A DNA stretch of 64,000 nucleotides from Alentia gelatinosa (GCA_950022655.1 OX465580.1:100458797-100522796); one strand, 5' to 3'. Positions 35,400-46,504 are shown, numbered from the stretch's first letter. The notes: generated by a model not told the origin, from the letters alone. Made by a program: numbers and translations.

Positions 35400-35604
35400 T
35401 TTATACGTGTGTGAGGGTGGGTGGTACGATTTGTGGTGCCGAAATGCAAAGGGCACCTACGTGTTAACAAAGGGAGAGGAGTGTATTTCCACACATCCTC
35501 AGTACGCTTCAACCCATGCATGGAAAACGAAGGTTCGATTCACAGGAACGAAAACATTTGGAGATGAAGAAATGTACATTTCAAAAGACCGTTTGTTTCT
35601 TTAA
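35400..35604 (+). other. Cys/Trp-containing segment, member 1 of a related pair
   Basis: The plus strand encodes CEGGWYDLWCRNAKGTYVLT followed by an EECISTHPQYAS stretch and a stop at 35602-35604. A related segment lies in reverse orientation at 37272-37420. The pair shares E-G-G-x-x-D-L-W-C-R, then V-L and I-S-T. I do not recognise the family. It might be a repeated domain from a mobile element or an old duplicated exon. The 86-codon frame around it starts in sequence with no similarity to the other member. Confidence 0.3.
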
Positions 35605-35945
35605 ATTGACAGAACGAAAAATGGTAAAATTAAGTCTTCTCTTCTGAGTATGAGAGCAACGTTGCCGCTTTGAGATATCTCATTCATTACTGCCACACCA
35701 CTGAAAACGAAATGAACAGTTCATTATTCATACCTGCATCGTGACGATCTGTTCATGATGTTATTCTATTTTCACAGCAAATCGTATCAGCGATTCGAAA
35801 CACTCTCCGGCAGGGGTAGGGGGTTAGGAGTGGGGCCTTTCTCTATAACAGCCCAAGGCAAAGTACGTCTTATAATGAGACTCCGGAGACGGAATATTTC
35901 AGTATAATCACTCCTCTCATATTCAGGGAGTTAAAGGCAGGTATC

Positions 35946-36010
35946 CCAACCCAGGCGCAATGGTTAGTGCGTCGATGTGTGGGAGAAGAGGTTGGGGGCC
36001 TGTGGGTATG
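35946..36010 (+). mobile_element. tRNA-like SINE head
   Basis: CCAGGCGCAATGGTTAGTGC matches a pol III A box in tRNA context, and GAGGTTGGGGGCC about 40 bases later is a diverged B box (two changes from GGTTCGANNCC). The spacing fits a tRNA-derived SINE or a tRNA pseudogene; the sequence does not fold into a complete tRNA by eye. Confidence 0.4.
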
Positions 36011-36234
36011 TACAATAAGGCTATAAAAATGACCTTACATTGCCTGTGTTACTCCCTAGTGAAACTATTCCTAATTGATCGTGCCTTGGGGCTGTAGAGC
36101 AAGCGCGGGCAGGATTGTGGAGTTACTCAGAACTGCTCGGAGCTGCTCAACGCTTGTTAGTTGTCACTAGGAGGCCCCAGACAATCTGCTAGAGGCACCT
36201 GGGAGGTTACCATATTGAACGTACGTAGTCAGGG

Positions 36235-36510
36235 TAACTGTAGGCAGAGGCAGGCAGGGATACTGCAGGCAGCGATACTGCAGGCAGAGATACTACAGGC
36301 AGGGATACTGCAGGCAAGGGTACTGCAGGCAGCGATACTGCAGACAGGGACAGGCAGGGATACTGCAGGCTGAGATACTGCAGACAGGGACAGGCAGGGA
36401 TACTGCAGGCTGAGATACTGCAGATAGGGACAGGCAGGGATACTACAGGCTGAGATACTGAAGACAGGGACAGGCAGGGATACTGCAAGCTGAGATACTG
36501 CAGACAGAAA
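36235..36510. repeat. Minisatellite of GATACTGCAGGCAG-type units
   Basis: Short units (about 14-15 bases: GGGATACTGCAGGCA) run from 36258. From about 36340 they form a higher-order unit of about 48-50 bases (CAGACAGGGACAGGCAGGGATACTG...), repeated about three times. Frames stay open on both strands, giving a Ser/Leu/Pro/Val-rich minus frame and an Ala/Ile/Leu/Gln plus frame that are artefacts. Confidence 0.9.
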
Positions 36511-37271
36511 TATTGTGGTCAGTGGTGATCTGAGTCACTGCAAGCAGGCGATGGGTTGATACTAACAGACAATTTTGGGTTTTCGTGTCTTTTTCAGGTA
36601 ATTGAGGTCCCCATCTGTCAGGAATACAGCTATGTAATGCTTAGGATAGTAGCTTTTGGTATAGGCGTAGCCCGATGCTATGAACACATCTTGTATATAG
36701 TGTTTATTAGCGGAATTTGAGGAGACTTACCTTGGTGGGTTGAACTAAAATTGAGATTTTACCGAGTACAACACGGAGTGTCGTAGGGGACAGATCAAAG
36801 GTAATTTCAGCAATAAGAGAACCTCCTTGATTGAGCAAACCTCATTCCTGATACCTTTACTAGATCAATAGCTAATACAAGTAACTTTTTTGTGGTGAAC
36901 GTCTTATAGCAGAGAGGTGAAATTCTTGCATCGAATACAATGATGCTATTTTTCGTTAATTGCTGCTAACTGACTGGTATGAACCTTTAGGTGTCCAACT
37001 ATTTGTAAGTGTTGTAGTTAACATTGAAATGAGTCTGACACAGAAACATAAAGACACCAGTCAGTGATGGCACAGACACAACGGGAAGGGGGCAGGCGCA
37101 GGAGAATGATGATGAAGGAATACGGGGAGGACAGAGGAAGGGAATGGTACATTCTCTGTAACATCACTCGTCATACATCATCAAATGCAATGGACATCTA
37201 CAAATATAAGCCATCCAAAAATTACCAGCAGATTCAAGAGGGTTGGGCAGATTTATAGAAAAGTATGAAAA

Positions 37272-37420
37272 TCAACAGACGCTTGGGTAGTGAGATGTCC
37301 CTGTAGAAATGAAGGGTAGGAGAAACTTTTGGAGGACAAAGTAGCCAAACCTTCTTCGACACCACAAATCAAACCCGCCCTCACACACGCACAAAAAGAC
37401 GGCTGCAATATGTTGCCTCC
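37272..37420 (-). other. Cys/Trp-containing segment, member 2 of a related pair
   Basis: On the minus strand it encodes CVCEGGFDLWCRRRFGYFVL and then an FISTGTSHYPS stretch. It parallels the segment at 35400-35604 at both protein and nucleotide level (shared GTGTGTGAGGG and GATTTGTGGTG). The frame differs in its last part, suggesting an indel in one copy. Confidence 0.3.
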
Positions 37421-37479
37421 CCCATGTACCCAACCATCCCCCAATCAGTGCCTCTGATCTCCTTCTGATCCTGGTCAAT

Positions 37480-39030
37480 TAGATCCCGCCTGGATCAAGT
37501 CGATAATTGTCAGCAGCACACGTCTTGGGGCGGCAATCAGCATGTCGGCCTGTCAGCGGGCGCCGTCATCATTGTCGCCCTGCCGCCTACCACACTCCTC
37601 CACGCACCCACGCCCCGCCCAACACCCGACCCGCGCCAGCGCATTTTTAACCGGGAAATTATCAAGCTGGATCCTTAAAAGAAACCCGCCGAGCTGGGGC
37701 AATGGAATGGGAACTTGTAAAGGCGACAGTTATGATCGAATACGAAACCACGTCTGACAACTGAAGTTCTTAATTGAGTTCCACGGAGTATTTTTTGTGT
37801 GAAGGAAGGACAGAAGGAAAGGCGAAGGCGATGGTTATGTTGTATTTTTTAATCTTGAGTTCTTGATTGAGTAGCATACATGTTTTTGGTTGAGGTAGAG
37901 CTTAGCTAGGGGTAGATAATGAGGTAGTTAGAGCAGGGGGATGAATTAAACAGGTTTGATATAAAGTGGGTAGGAGTCAGTCGTTATATAATGGATATAA
38001 CACGCGCAGAACTGCCTGTAGCGTGAGACATTCAACCTGAAGATGTCGGGCATTTCAGAACGCAACACACCTCGTTATAACAGGATGAAGCAATGAAGAC
38101 TTCGCTTGGGATATGTTAAAACTTTTATGTCTGAATCTATTTGCCAGATCACAACGAAATCAAATACGATATGAACTAAAGGAAGGAGAGCACGGAAAAT
38201 GATAGACTAACAACACAGGCAGACTAGCTTTTCTAGATATTAAGAAGCAGAAAGTTTCTGGAAAATATACAAAAACAAAAAAAGTCTCTTTTTCCCCCAC
38301 GAGACATTTATTCCATAGGAAGTACCATATCCGCGATAGCTAAATGCAGTTGATTTTTATATTTCTATTATAAAAAGGTTCATTTATGTGAACATTTCAT
38401 ATACTGGTCTTGTAAAACGCTATATTTGGAATGCTCTTTTGTTTCGACCTAGAATTCGCTTATAAAGAAATATCTCTTTATCGATAGCATTTCTCTTTCA
38501 TTACAACAAAAAGCAAATTGACATGCAGTCCTATAGAAGACATGAAGCAGCCTGAATTAAAAGGTCGCATTGTGGCATTTTCAACAAATAGGAGGTCGTT
38601 TTAATATCTATAGAGGATAGACACTTTTGAAGGGTCGATTTGTATGTCCATTAAAATCTCATTAATCGTTGCTCTTTATTTTTCTTTGAAATTTCTTGAG
38701 AAAGTTTTGCAAATAAGTCCTTTTTATCATTATGGCGACAAGATGAAATCAGGTGACGGTGTTGTAATATGTCTGCAGTGCGATGACAGGTTTGGGGCTG
38801 ATTGTACTCTAAAACTAGCGTGCCTTGCTGAGTATCATCGTTTCAAAAGGGTTATTTTGGCCGCTAACATTACATTCTGCAACAGCAAGCTCCTTATGAT
38901 GCAGATGAACACAAGCTGAACATGCATGGTATGGGTAGACCACGTGCTAAATTGCCTTCGCCGCTCAAACAACAACACGGCTCCCTGAGCATAATTGAAC
39001 AAGGCCCTCTCAGCCTCGTCCTGGCTCCGG
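37480..39030. other. OCRL intron: GC-rich start (37480-37700), then no feature
   Basis: Bases 37480-37700 are GC-rich with a Pro/Arg/Thr-rich open frame lacking motifs. From 37700 to 38900 the sequence is AT-rich with no supportable feature. Confidence 0.35.
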
Positions 39031-39039
39031 TGGCGTCTC

Positions 39040-39360
39040 AGCTGTCAGGCACGGACGCTGGCCGAACCGGAAGTCCTCGTGTCCGGAGAGGTGCCCCACC
39101 CCCACAGATGGCGCCACCAATATTAGCGCCGCCCCGCGGTCCATCAGCGGGCATTGACGGTGGGCGACTTAGCGGCCCTAAGCCGAGCCGTCTAGCCTCT
39201 TGTAGCCGTCAGGCCGAGCTGGTTAATTAAATCACCTGGCCGGGCTGAGTGCAGCTTGTGCCGCCGCCAAGTGTTTTCCCGTTCCCGGTTCCGCCGATAC
39301 CACCGCGTCGCCCAGTGGAGATTGGATTAATTAATCCTGTGGCCGGGTAGTTTGATCGGG
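39040..39360. promoter_or_regulatory. CpG-rich block with palindromic K50-homeodomain-type site
   Basis: GC-rich DNA containing GGTTAATTAAATCACC near 39220-39235 and the perfect 14-base palindrome GGATTAATTAATCC (39324-39337). The palindrome is two back-to-back GGATTA/TAATCC cores, the preference of Otx/Pitx/Goosecoid-type (K50) homeodomains. The combination of CpG richness and AT-rich homeodomain islands resembles known developmental enhancers; function is inferred. Confidence 0.3.
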
Positions 39361-39464
39361 ATAAGATGGGGTGAGGAGCGGGGCACTAATGCCACCAGTA
39401 TAGACACATGCTCGCATCTAAACACAAACACAGGCATACATGTGCCCTATATATATGTTTGTTG

Positions 39465-39620
39465 TATGACGTCCCAGAGGACCCTTAGGGGACCATCAAA
39501 GATTCAAGCTTTTCACCCGATTCTTTTCGATGATAAAAACAATGTTTGTAAACTGTCAAAGAGACCGGCCTCTTTATAAAAACTGATCATAATTTTCTGA
39601 GAACAATCTTTTCATGTTAC
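39465..39620 (-). mobile_element. Non-LTR retrotransposon 3' region, second copy of the 11157 family
   Basis: Plus-strand GACGTCCCAGAGGACCCTTA, CATCAAAG, CTTTTC-ATTCTTTTC and TCAAAGAGA-CTCT blocks occur in the same order as at 11170-11330. Orientation is minus, as in the first copy. Coding motifs are absent, so only the 3' end remains. Confidence 0.6.
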
Positions 39621-39989
39621 CTACACACCTACACATACTAGCAGTTTAACTAACAATTTATACACATATGAACATATACACAATAGATAGCTTAAGCACC
39701 ATCTACACAGAACTTTCCAGATATAACCCATTAAGTCACTCCCAACTGTGTCTATTGTCGGGGACACACTTAGTGAGTCACGACAGCGATCTCCAGAGTC
39801 ACTAACAGAAATTTGCATGTATGCGCGATATAATTTCATAGTAATAACTCCCACCGATAATTTAGCATCTCTGAAGCAATAATCAGGTGAAATATAGAAT
39901 GATAGCTCACATACATGACATTTTGTGTTGGCGATTACCGAAATCGCCGCGATTCTCGCTTGGTGTGTCTCCGGCTTTAGTCCAGAAGA

Positions 39990-40740
39990 AATGATTGATT
40001 TCTATATACTACTCATACAATTTAACACCTCCTTTTCCCTACCTCCATGTATGCTTGACCATATGGTCCACTTACATATATACTACTCAGATACTTTGAC
40101 ACCCCATTTTGTATTCCTGTAGTCTAACCATATGGCCCACCCCTTATTTATTACTTCTATATTTTTACACTTCCTCCTCAACTTACATGCATGCCTGACC
40201 ATATGGACCAGTTGCATATACTACTCACAGACTTTGAGACCTCCTCAACATATATGCATGCTAGTCCGTTCACGCACCGTGCCGCCTAAGGCTTACGGTA
40301 CGTGAAGGTCTAACAGAACACGTCTACTATTGGCCAGTCCCCTTCAGTGAGAGGAATATCGGGGTTGGCTGTTCTATTTAAAGCATCAGTTTGACAAGCA
40401 GAAACCTGCGAGGCTGTTGAGGTAGAGGTATTCTGGAACCATTATAACTCTCCAAGCTGATCTATTCGGTACATGCCCAGTAAAGGCTACTCTAGGATCT
40501 ATGCTTGAAGAGTAATCCACTGGTTACCGGCAAATCACTCACGGTAGCTGAGTACCAGCAGAGGCAGGAATTCCTGCCTCAAAATGGCAGCGCATAACAG
40601 TCTCAGTTTGAGCCTGTGCGCCCTGGCCCTAGCGACAACAGATTGTACTAGAGTCTATATGCATGCTTGACTACATTGACCAGTTTCACATACTACTCAC
40701 ATACTGTCACACTTCTTCCCGATTTGTGCCTGATCAGCCC
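39990..40740. repeat. Degenerate 100-base-class repeat interrupted by a 390-base unrelated segment
   Basis: Units sharing CTTGACCATATGG-CCA, CATATACTACTCA and TTTGACACC-type blocks start near 40054, 40125, 40195 and 40664. Between about 40265 and 40654 lies unrelated, more GC-rich sequence. At both junctions the repeat side contains ATATGCATGCT (about 40252 and 40660), which could be a target duplication of an insertion or the unit boundary. The insert begins with an imperfect hairpin (40267-40305; TTCACGCACCGTG pairing with ACGGTACGTGAA). No open frame or recognised RNA was found in it. Confidence 0.55.
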
Positions 40741-41004
40741 TGCGCCCTAGCAGTTGCATCATGCACAACTCCTGAGCATGAATTTGAAGAGACCTGTTAG
40801 AAGTCTACATACGACTATATAATTTGTATGTACTTAGTAAATATTACCATGGTACCCAGTTTCCTTGGTTAACCTATTCTAACCCACATTTGATTAGAAT
40901 GGTATTGTCTTCTATTGATACTGAAAAAAATTCATGAAATTATATAAACTATTATACCTTAGAAAAATTATTTTTTTTAATTAAAAAAAAAATGGAATCA
41001 CCCG

Positions 41005-41077
41005 GGGAATGCCTGGAGGTATATTCAGGATCCGCTAGGGCAATGCCTCCAGGCATTCTCAAGACTGAAAGGGTTAA
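41005..41077. repeat. TTAA-family element end with two AATGCCT-AGGCATT motifs
   Basis: GGAATGCCTGGAGGTAT (41005) and CAATGCCTCCAGGCATT (41041-41057) precede GACTGAAAGGGTTAA. This is the reverse complement of the TTAACCCTTTCAGTC terminus seen at 11831 and 61861. A matching opposite terminus was not identified. Confidence 0.55.
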
Positions 41078-41089
41078 ACGCCCCAAGTC

Positions 41090-41720
41090 TCACCTCCAAC
41101 CCCATGTAGAGGTATGTGTATACCAATAAAACGGATTTTGCTTGGTTCTGCGCAGCACAGCGGTCACCGTCAACCAGTAGCCATGCACTGAATAGTTTCC
41201 CAGGAACACCTGCCTTCCCTCATACCTAAAGGCACAGGGCGTCCCCTGTTGAAGATCGTATCTATAGGTGGGCCAGCGACAAGAAGGTGTGCGAGAGAAA
41301 GGCATTGGGTGGGGACGTAGAGACATGAGGAGTGGGGTGGACAGGGGGCGGGTGGTCGGGTTGGAGGGAAGGGGGAGGTGGCAGCTGAGAGAAAAAAAAG
41401 GATCTCCAAGAGTTATTGAAAGGACAATTCACTCGTTTCTATTGGGGGATATCGATTCGGCCGCACCGCCGCTTTTGAGCACTGCATTTGCGTTGCCTCC
41501 CCCATCCCCTGTGCCCCAGAAAAGAGCATTTCGTGAAATGAAAACAAGCAGCAGGCAGAGGTTTTGTCTGTCGGCCAACTTGGTATCTGTTTCGCATCAG
41601 ACATGGGATTTACTCAATCGGAAACGGGAACTTTATTTTCTCTCGCCGAGTCTTGGCTGTGCTTTTTTTTCTTTTTTTCTTTTTGATTCAAAGAAATGTA
41701 AAAGAGTCGGCTTTCTGCGT
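41090..41720. other. OCRL intron: G-rich tract and unassigned frames
   Basis: A G-rich run (about 41290-41390) generates a 180-codon plus-strand frame (41268-41810) and overlapping minus-strand frames. None shows a domain or exon-like boundary. Confidence 0.35.
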
Positions 41721-41729
41721 CTGTGCCCG

Positions 41730-42000
41730 ATGTTACAAAGCAGCCCCAGATGCAGGATGTTTGTGGAAAATTCATTAAAGCCAAACATTCGTTTTCCATC
41801 AGTGAAGTAGCCTTTTGAAAAGCCTTTCCTCCGAATTAGCAAGCCAAACACACAATTAGCCAATGATAATATTGGAAGTAATGCGGCTTAATTGATGCCC
41901 TCTGCAAATCCACCTTTTTGATTTATTAATTCCCTCTGAATTATGACACATCGATCCAGGCGAGGGCCCGGTTGGAATTCCACTAGCCCAGTCGCTGGAT
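41730..42000. promoter_or_regulatory. Candidate intronic regulatory block
   Basis: Evenly complex, mid-GC sequence with several homeodomain and CCAAT-type sites: CGAATTAGC and CAATTAGCC near 41832-41860, CCAATGATAATATTGG (41859-41874, inverted CCAAT pair) and GCTTAATTGATG near 41885. The open frames are short. Reading it as an enhancer-like conserved element is an inference from texture. Confidence 0.25.
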
Positions 42001-42479
42001 CACTGAGAAGAAGCTTAAAGCAGAAGAGAGAAGGGATACCCACCCCTCCAGCCTTCTCCCCCGAACCCCCCGAACCCTCGCCCTTCCCAGGAGACCTCTG
42101 GCTTGCAGCCACAGACCGTCGTTAAAAAACAATCTAATTACGCAGTTGTTTGGCCAAACTTGCTATCTCGTTACACATTTGATCATGACGTCATTAAACC
42201 CTGCTTCTGCAAATGGACTGGAAAAGGAGCTATCATTACAAAGGTCGAGAAAGAAAAGGTCTCATGAAACATGGGCGCCAGTTCCGATGCAAGTTTTCGC
42301 GAAAGGAGGTACAACCTGAGAAACGTCTTATGTATGGTTTTTTTACTTTGTGCTGGGGGTAGTGGTTCGGGGTGGGTGGGTGGTTGGGGTTGGGATTCCA
42401 CCGTCGGTTGCCTGCCTTTGTTTGTCCTCACCTGCTTCTTCAACGTCGTAAATGAGATTCCTTGAGCAGAAAACCCGTT

Positions 42480-42660
42480 GTTTCCCACCCTTAAAATCAG
42501 CTCGCCCGGGGCGGGTTGGGGTGCACTTTCCGTCTCCTCCCGTGACGGCGCCACCGCCTCGTTTTCGGAGACAGCGCTGATTGGCTAGATGGAAATCCGC
42601 GCCAGCGCCGGCAGCGACCCCTACGGGTGTTGTCGGTACTCGGCGATTCCCGCAAATTAC
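42480..42660. other. OCRL intron: CpG-rich block
   Basis: A short CpG island with GATTGGCTAG (inverted CCAAT) and GCGCCAGCGCCGG-type sequence. It resembles the promoter-like block at 6420-7330 in composition, but no associated exon was found. Confidence 0.3.
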
Positions 42661-43489
42661 ACAATTTAAGTCGACGGCTTTGAGTTTGGGGATTTGGATG
42701 CGAGGCTTCTGAAGGTCGTTGTGTGGAGCTCTATGGACTTTAACGTGTAATCAGGGTGTGTAAGCGGGTTCTCACGAGCCTTCACGCACACGCGGGTGGC
42801 ACCCGTGGGTGGGGTTTTGAGACTGGGTGTTGTCTCATGCGTATGTTTTGGAAGAGAAAGGTTAAGCGCGGTATTACGTATTTTGCAGATCACGGTGTTT
42901 GTATTTGGACGGGTTAAGTCAAGCCATTGTTGCATGTTGTTCTATTTTATTTAATCTCAGAATAAGGGATGTCAGTTGGGGTCGGAAAAACTTCTTTATT
43001 GCAATACAGGGCTGTGGATGTGGGTGCAGGGCCGAAGGGAAAAAGTGAGGAGAGAGGGTGATTATATGGCCTGATATATTACAGTCCAAATTATATGGAG
43101 GCCAGTTTTCAATGTCTCCAATGAAATACATGTTTTCATTTTCTGAATAAATTATATTTTTTCTTGTGTAATATTGACATACCAACGTTATCCCTCACTC
43201 AACCATCCCACTAACCCATGCCCCCTTGATCCATTGATTCCTCATTGCAATGCGTATTTAACGGGGGATTATGTCACAAATGTCAATAAGTCAAAGTGAG
43301 GGTTCAGATAAATTCAGAAACCTATTCAAGTCTATGGTCAGAGCTCGATCCTATCTCATTTGAATTGCTATGTAATTCAAGCGGCTTCTGACCATAAACC
43401 ATACGACTTCTGACCATAAACTTCCATAGTTTTCCTCTCTAGATCTTCACATGCCTTACCAATACTGTCACATGTTCCAGCTATAAACA

Positions 43490-44040
43490 CACCCTGCCTT
43501 ACCATCGAATGCTGCACCTACACCTTGAGAAGCCCCGAAAACAGCATAGTATGCACCACCAACGCACCCCGGCTATCACCACATGCTTGACCAACACTCC
43601 AATGCCTATCTGTACGTTATACCGCCTAAGACCTTGATATGCACTACCCATGGCAACACACCCACGAATCCTGCCAATACCTTCACATGCCCCGGCAACA
43701 CCTTCATATGCCATACCAGTACATTCACATGTCCCAACAACATCTTAATATGCCATGCCAGTACATTTACATGCCCCAACAAGACCTTGATATGCCCTTC
43801 CCATACCTTCACATTCCCCACCTACCCACATTTTCCCATGCCCTACCCATACCTTCACTTGGCCTACTAACATTTTTCCATGCCCTGTCCACACTTTCAC
43901 ACACCCCCACTCACACCTTTATTTGGCCGACCCATATTATCCTATGCCATGCCCACAACGTCACAGCCAATGACAATCACACTTTCACTTGGCCCACACA
44001 CATTTCCCAGACCCTGCCCACAACCTCACACTCCCCGCCC
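43490..44040. repeat. Degenerate tandem repeat with 'CATGCCCCAACA' motif
   Basis: Diverged units of roughly 30-35 bases built on ACCTTCACATGCCCCAACAA/CACCTTGATATGCC repeat through about 550 bases, fading after 43900. They explain the Thr/Pro/His-rich plus-strand frames (for example 43639-44268, 209 codons) and Val/Gly/Leu-rich minus frames with a visible period (HVNVLAWHIKMLLG). Confidence 0.8.
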
Positions 44041-44400
44041 ACACCCCTCCTCACCCCGAGGCCTCGGGGCGGCGAGGCCGACTCGACGGGAGTCGATCCA
44101 GCTGTGCCCGGGCTTGACTCCCGGGACGAGTATTACTTAATAACCCGTGGGCCCGCGGCACCGCCGTCAGCAACTCTCGCTCGACAGCCAATTGGCGTCG
44201 AAAAATTCGTTAGAAAAACGAAGTTTGGTTGCAGCTGGCAGTGGCCGTGGGCGCTGCCGCAAAGATAAGGGCGGGAAAGGCGGGCTGGAGGTAGTGCCCC
44301 CAGACGACAATGTGATGTCCTCACAGCCCCGTCCTGAGAGGCTTAACGCGGAAACACTACTCAGACAGGATTTACCACAAATAATCAAGTCTTATTAATC
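44041..44400. other. OCRL intron: CpG-rich block
   Basis: CpG-dense DNA with GACTCGACGGGAGTCGATCC and GGGCTTGACTCCCGGGACGA, which are partial inverted repeats of each other around 44078-44130. No coding signal. Confidence 0.3.
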
Positions 44401-45650
44401 CTTGTCTACTGTTTGCTTAAAAGAAGGTTGTGTTTGAAATATAATTATGGCATGTCCAACGTTATAGATATGTACATTCACATAGATCTACATGATTGTC
44501 TGTTTAGTGTGCTCAAAGAGGTATACATCATTCCCACCTTATAAGTTACACGTAACAGGGTCCTGAGACGGGAACAATAGATACCATCCATCTCCTTTCA
44601 AAATGTATGCGAAGGTGAAAGTAAATACATAATTCAATATCTAGATATCTCCTAGTGAAAAGAGTTTGGGGGACTTAACTGTTGGTGAAAAAATGAGAAC
44701 GTCTCCAAACACTATTCGTCGATTCACTAAACTACGAGTGTGGTATTCTTACGCAGTCTGACAACTAGCTCCAAATTCTGCCAGCCAGTTAATTATTACT
44801 TCTTCGCGAGTTTTCAAGCTCATTGCACTTCTCGACTAGAAATACTTGCACCAATCTACATCCACCATCTTGGCCGCCTTATCGGTCGCTAGTCAGCCTA
44901 CAAACACCTGATCTCGTACTCCTCAAATCCCTCCATTTACGTCTATTTCGAGAATCACATATGGATCTAATCATGTCGTGCAGTAGTAGGAAGTGGAAGG
45001 GGAGGGGGAGAAGCTTTATCTCAGCTTGTCTTCAACTGCAGCGATCATTATTTAGCATGCCTGGTACCTCAGGGAGACAGTCGGTTAATTGTGGCAGCAG
45101 CAATTACTTTAACTGCAAGGCGGAATATTAAATTGGATCTTAAAAATAGTCAGGAGTATTAATACTTTGAACGTGAAATGGGTTTCCTGTTCTTAATGAA
45201 ACATATGTTTTCCCATCCAACCGCAATACCATTCCCTTCCATCACATAGCCATTCAGTATCTATGCAAAGTCTTGAGTTTTTATGACATCAACAGTGATT
45301 CAGACCTCATGAAATCTGACTTTATAATGCAGACATTCTAATTCTCATATTTGCATATTTTCTGAAAAAGAATGAGTGAATAAAAGTAGTACAAAAGCAA
45401 TATATTGGTATTGGAGGAAAGGTTTTACTGCATGCTATGCCATATATAGTATATATGCACTTCCAGGAAATTATTTTCCATATGTCAGTATAGGTGAAAA
45501 TGATTGATGCTCGAAGGCATAATTGTAAATCAGTAGTAGAGAAACTACTATATGCGGTGTTTGTTTGGGTAGTTAACGTAAAATGTGTTCAATTAGACTT
45601 ACATGCTGTGTATTGTGGACAGAATCATAAGCAGCCACAGAAGGAACAGA
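44401..45650. other. OCRL intron: no feature recognised
   Basis: AT-rich sequence with short open frames only. Confidence 0.4.
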
Positions 45651-45656
45651 TGATGT

Positions 45657-46334
45657 TGATATGTCAACAAAATCACGGGCACATCTAACGGAAGAACTCC
45701 AAAGATAGAGGGACAATACAACTGCCAAACAAGTGAGGTGAGCTATGTCATAACCTGTCACAGATGCAAGAAACTGTATGTGGGTCAAACACTAGACTGG
45801 GATATGGATAGACTGTACAGCCATTTGAATGACATCGGCAAGAAACAAAAGACTCGTGTTGTCGACCACTTTGGACGTTACGGCAGCGACGAAGTCACCA
45901 CGACAATCGTCGACTCATCAACCAGCGGCACCAATAGAAAACTGTGATTGGAGGAGGCGTCTTCTAAATACATGGTCTCCAGGAAGGATTAACATCCGTT
46001 TGTAAACAAGAAGCTCAACGTGGAGAAACAAGGCCAATTTAGTACCATGGACAGTAACATCTACGAAACCAGATTTACTAGTGTCATATCCTTGAGAAAG
46101 CACATCAACTGGGAACACGGTTCAAGCAGTATCTTCTGTGGATCGTGCAATGCCACCTTTAGCGAAAGAAAGAACTACAACAAAAACAAGAAACATCAAC
46201 ACCCAAATAGTCCTGATCACTCATCTGTAGCCTACGATCCGATCTGTTTCGCTGAAAAACCAATACTGAAATGGACTTTTGAAGTAGCCCCCCGACCAAA
46301 ACCTGACTTGCGTCCTCCGCCACCACCTAACTAA
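45657..46334 (+). pseudogene. GIY-YIG endonuclease-like reading frame with zinc-finger-like tail, broken
   Basis: One frame runs about 225 codons, interrupted only by TGA at 45945-45947 and TAA at 45990-45992. The first part carries VSYVITCHRCKKLYVGQTLD, then DRLYSHLNDI and VVDHFGRYG, matching the GIY-YIG nuclease core (Y-V-I-x-C-x-x-C-x-K-x-Y-V-G-Q-T, catalytic Arg in the next helix, H-F). The tail has LRKHINWEHG and FCGSCNATFSERK...H, a C-x2-C...H C2H2-like zinc finger, with a degenerate finger before it whose Cys pair is lost. GIY-YIG domains with this motif occur at the C-terminus of Penelope-like retroelements and in some stand-alone animal repeats. No reverse transcriptase was found upstream. 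The two stops and lack of an ATG argue for a dead copy. Confidence 0.65.
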
Positions 46335-46398
46335 ATACGTTGACTCTATACAAGCAATATCGTGACCACGGAGCACATGGACAATAATCGATGGCTTT

Positions 46399-46464
46399 GT
46401 GGACAGGCGGCTGTAAACCACGAGAGGTTGACGCCTCGAGTGGTTTACAGAGCCGCCTGTCCAC
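46399..46464. repeat. Hairpin: 26/30-base inverted repeat next to the GIY-YIG pseudogene
   Basis: The left arm GTGGACAGGCGGCTGTAAAC-CACGAG (46399-46424) and the right arm (46435-46464) are inverted copies that differ only by two AG dinucleotide insertions in the right arm. A ten-base loop separates them. Weaker pairing extends into ACAATAAT/ATTTATTATCC flanks. It lies about 65 bases after the stop of the preceding reading frame. Confidence 0.85.
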
Positions 46465-46504
46465 ACAACATTTATTATCCATCACACCATTTATTATCCA
46501 TCTT

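Noticed and set aside
35946..36010. Functional tRNA gene
   Set aside because: An A-box-like sequence is present but the B box is mutated and no cloverleaf with paired acceptor and anticodon stems could be drawn; a SINE head is more likely.
41268..41810. 180-codon plus-strand frame
   Set aside because: Begins in a G-rich tract and has no domain or exon boundary; neighbouring minus frames are equally open.
43583..44268. His/Thr/Pro-rich frames up to 209 codons and matching minus-strand Val/Gly-rich frames
   Set aside because: Generated by a degenerate, C-rich tandem repeat followed by a CpG-rich block; no domain or splice support.
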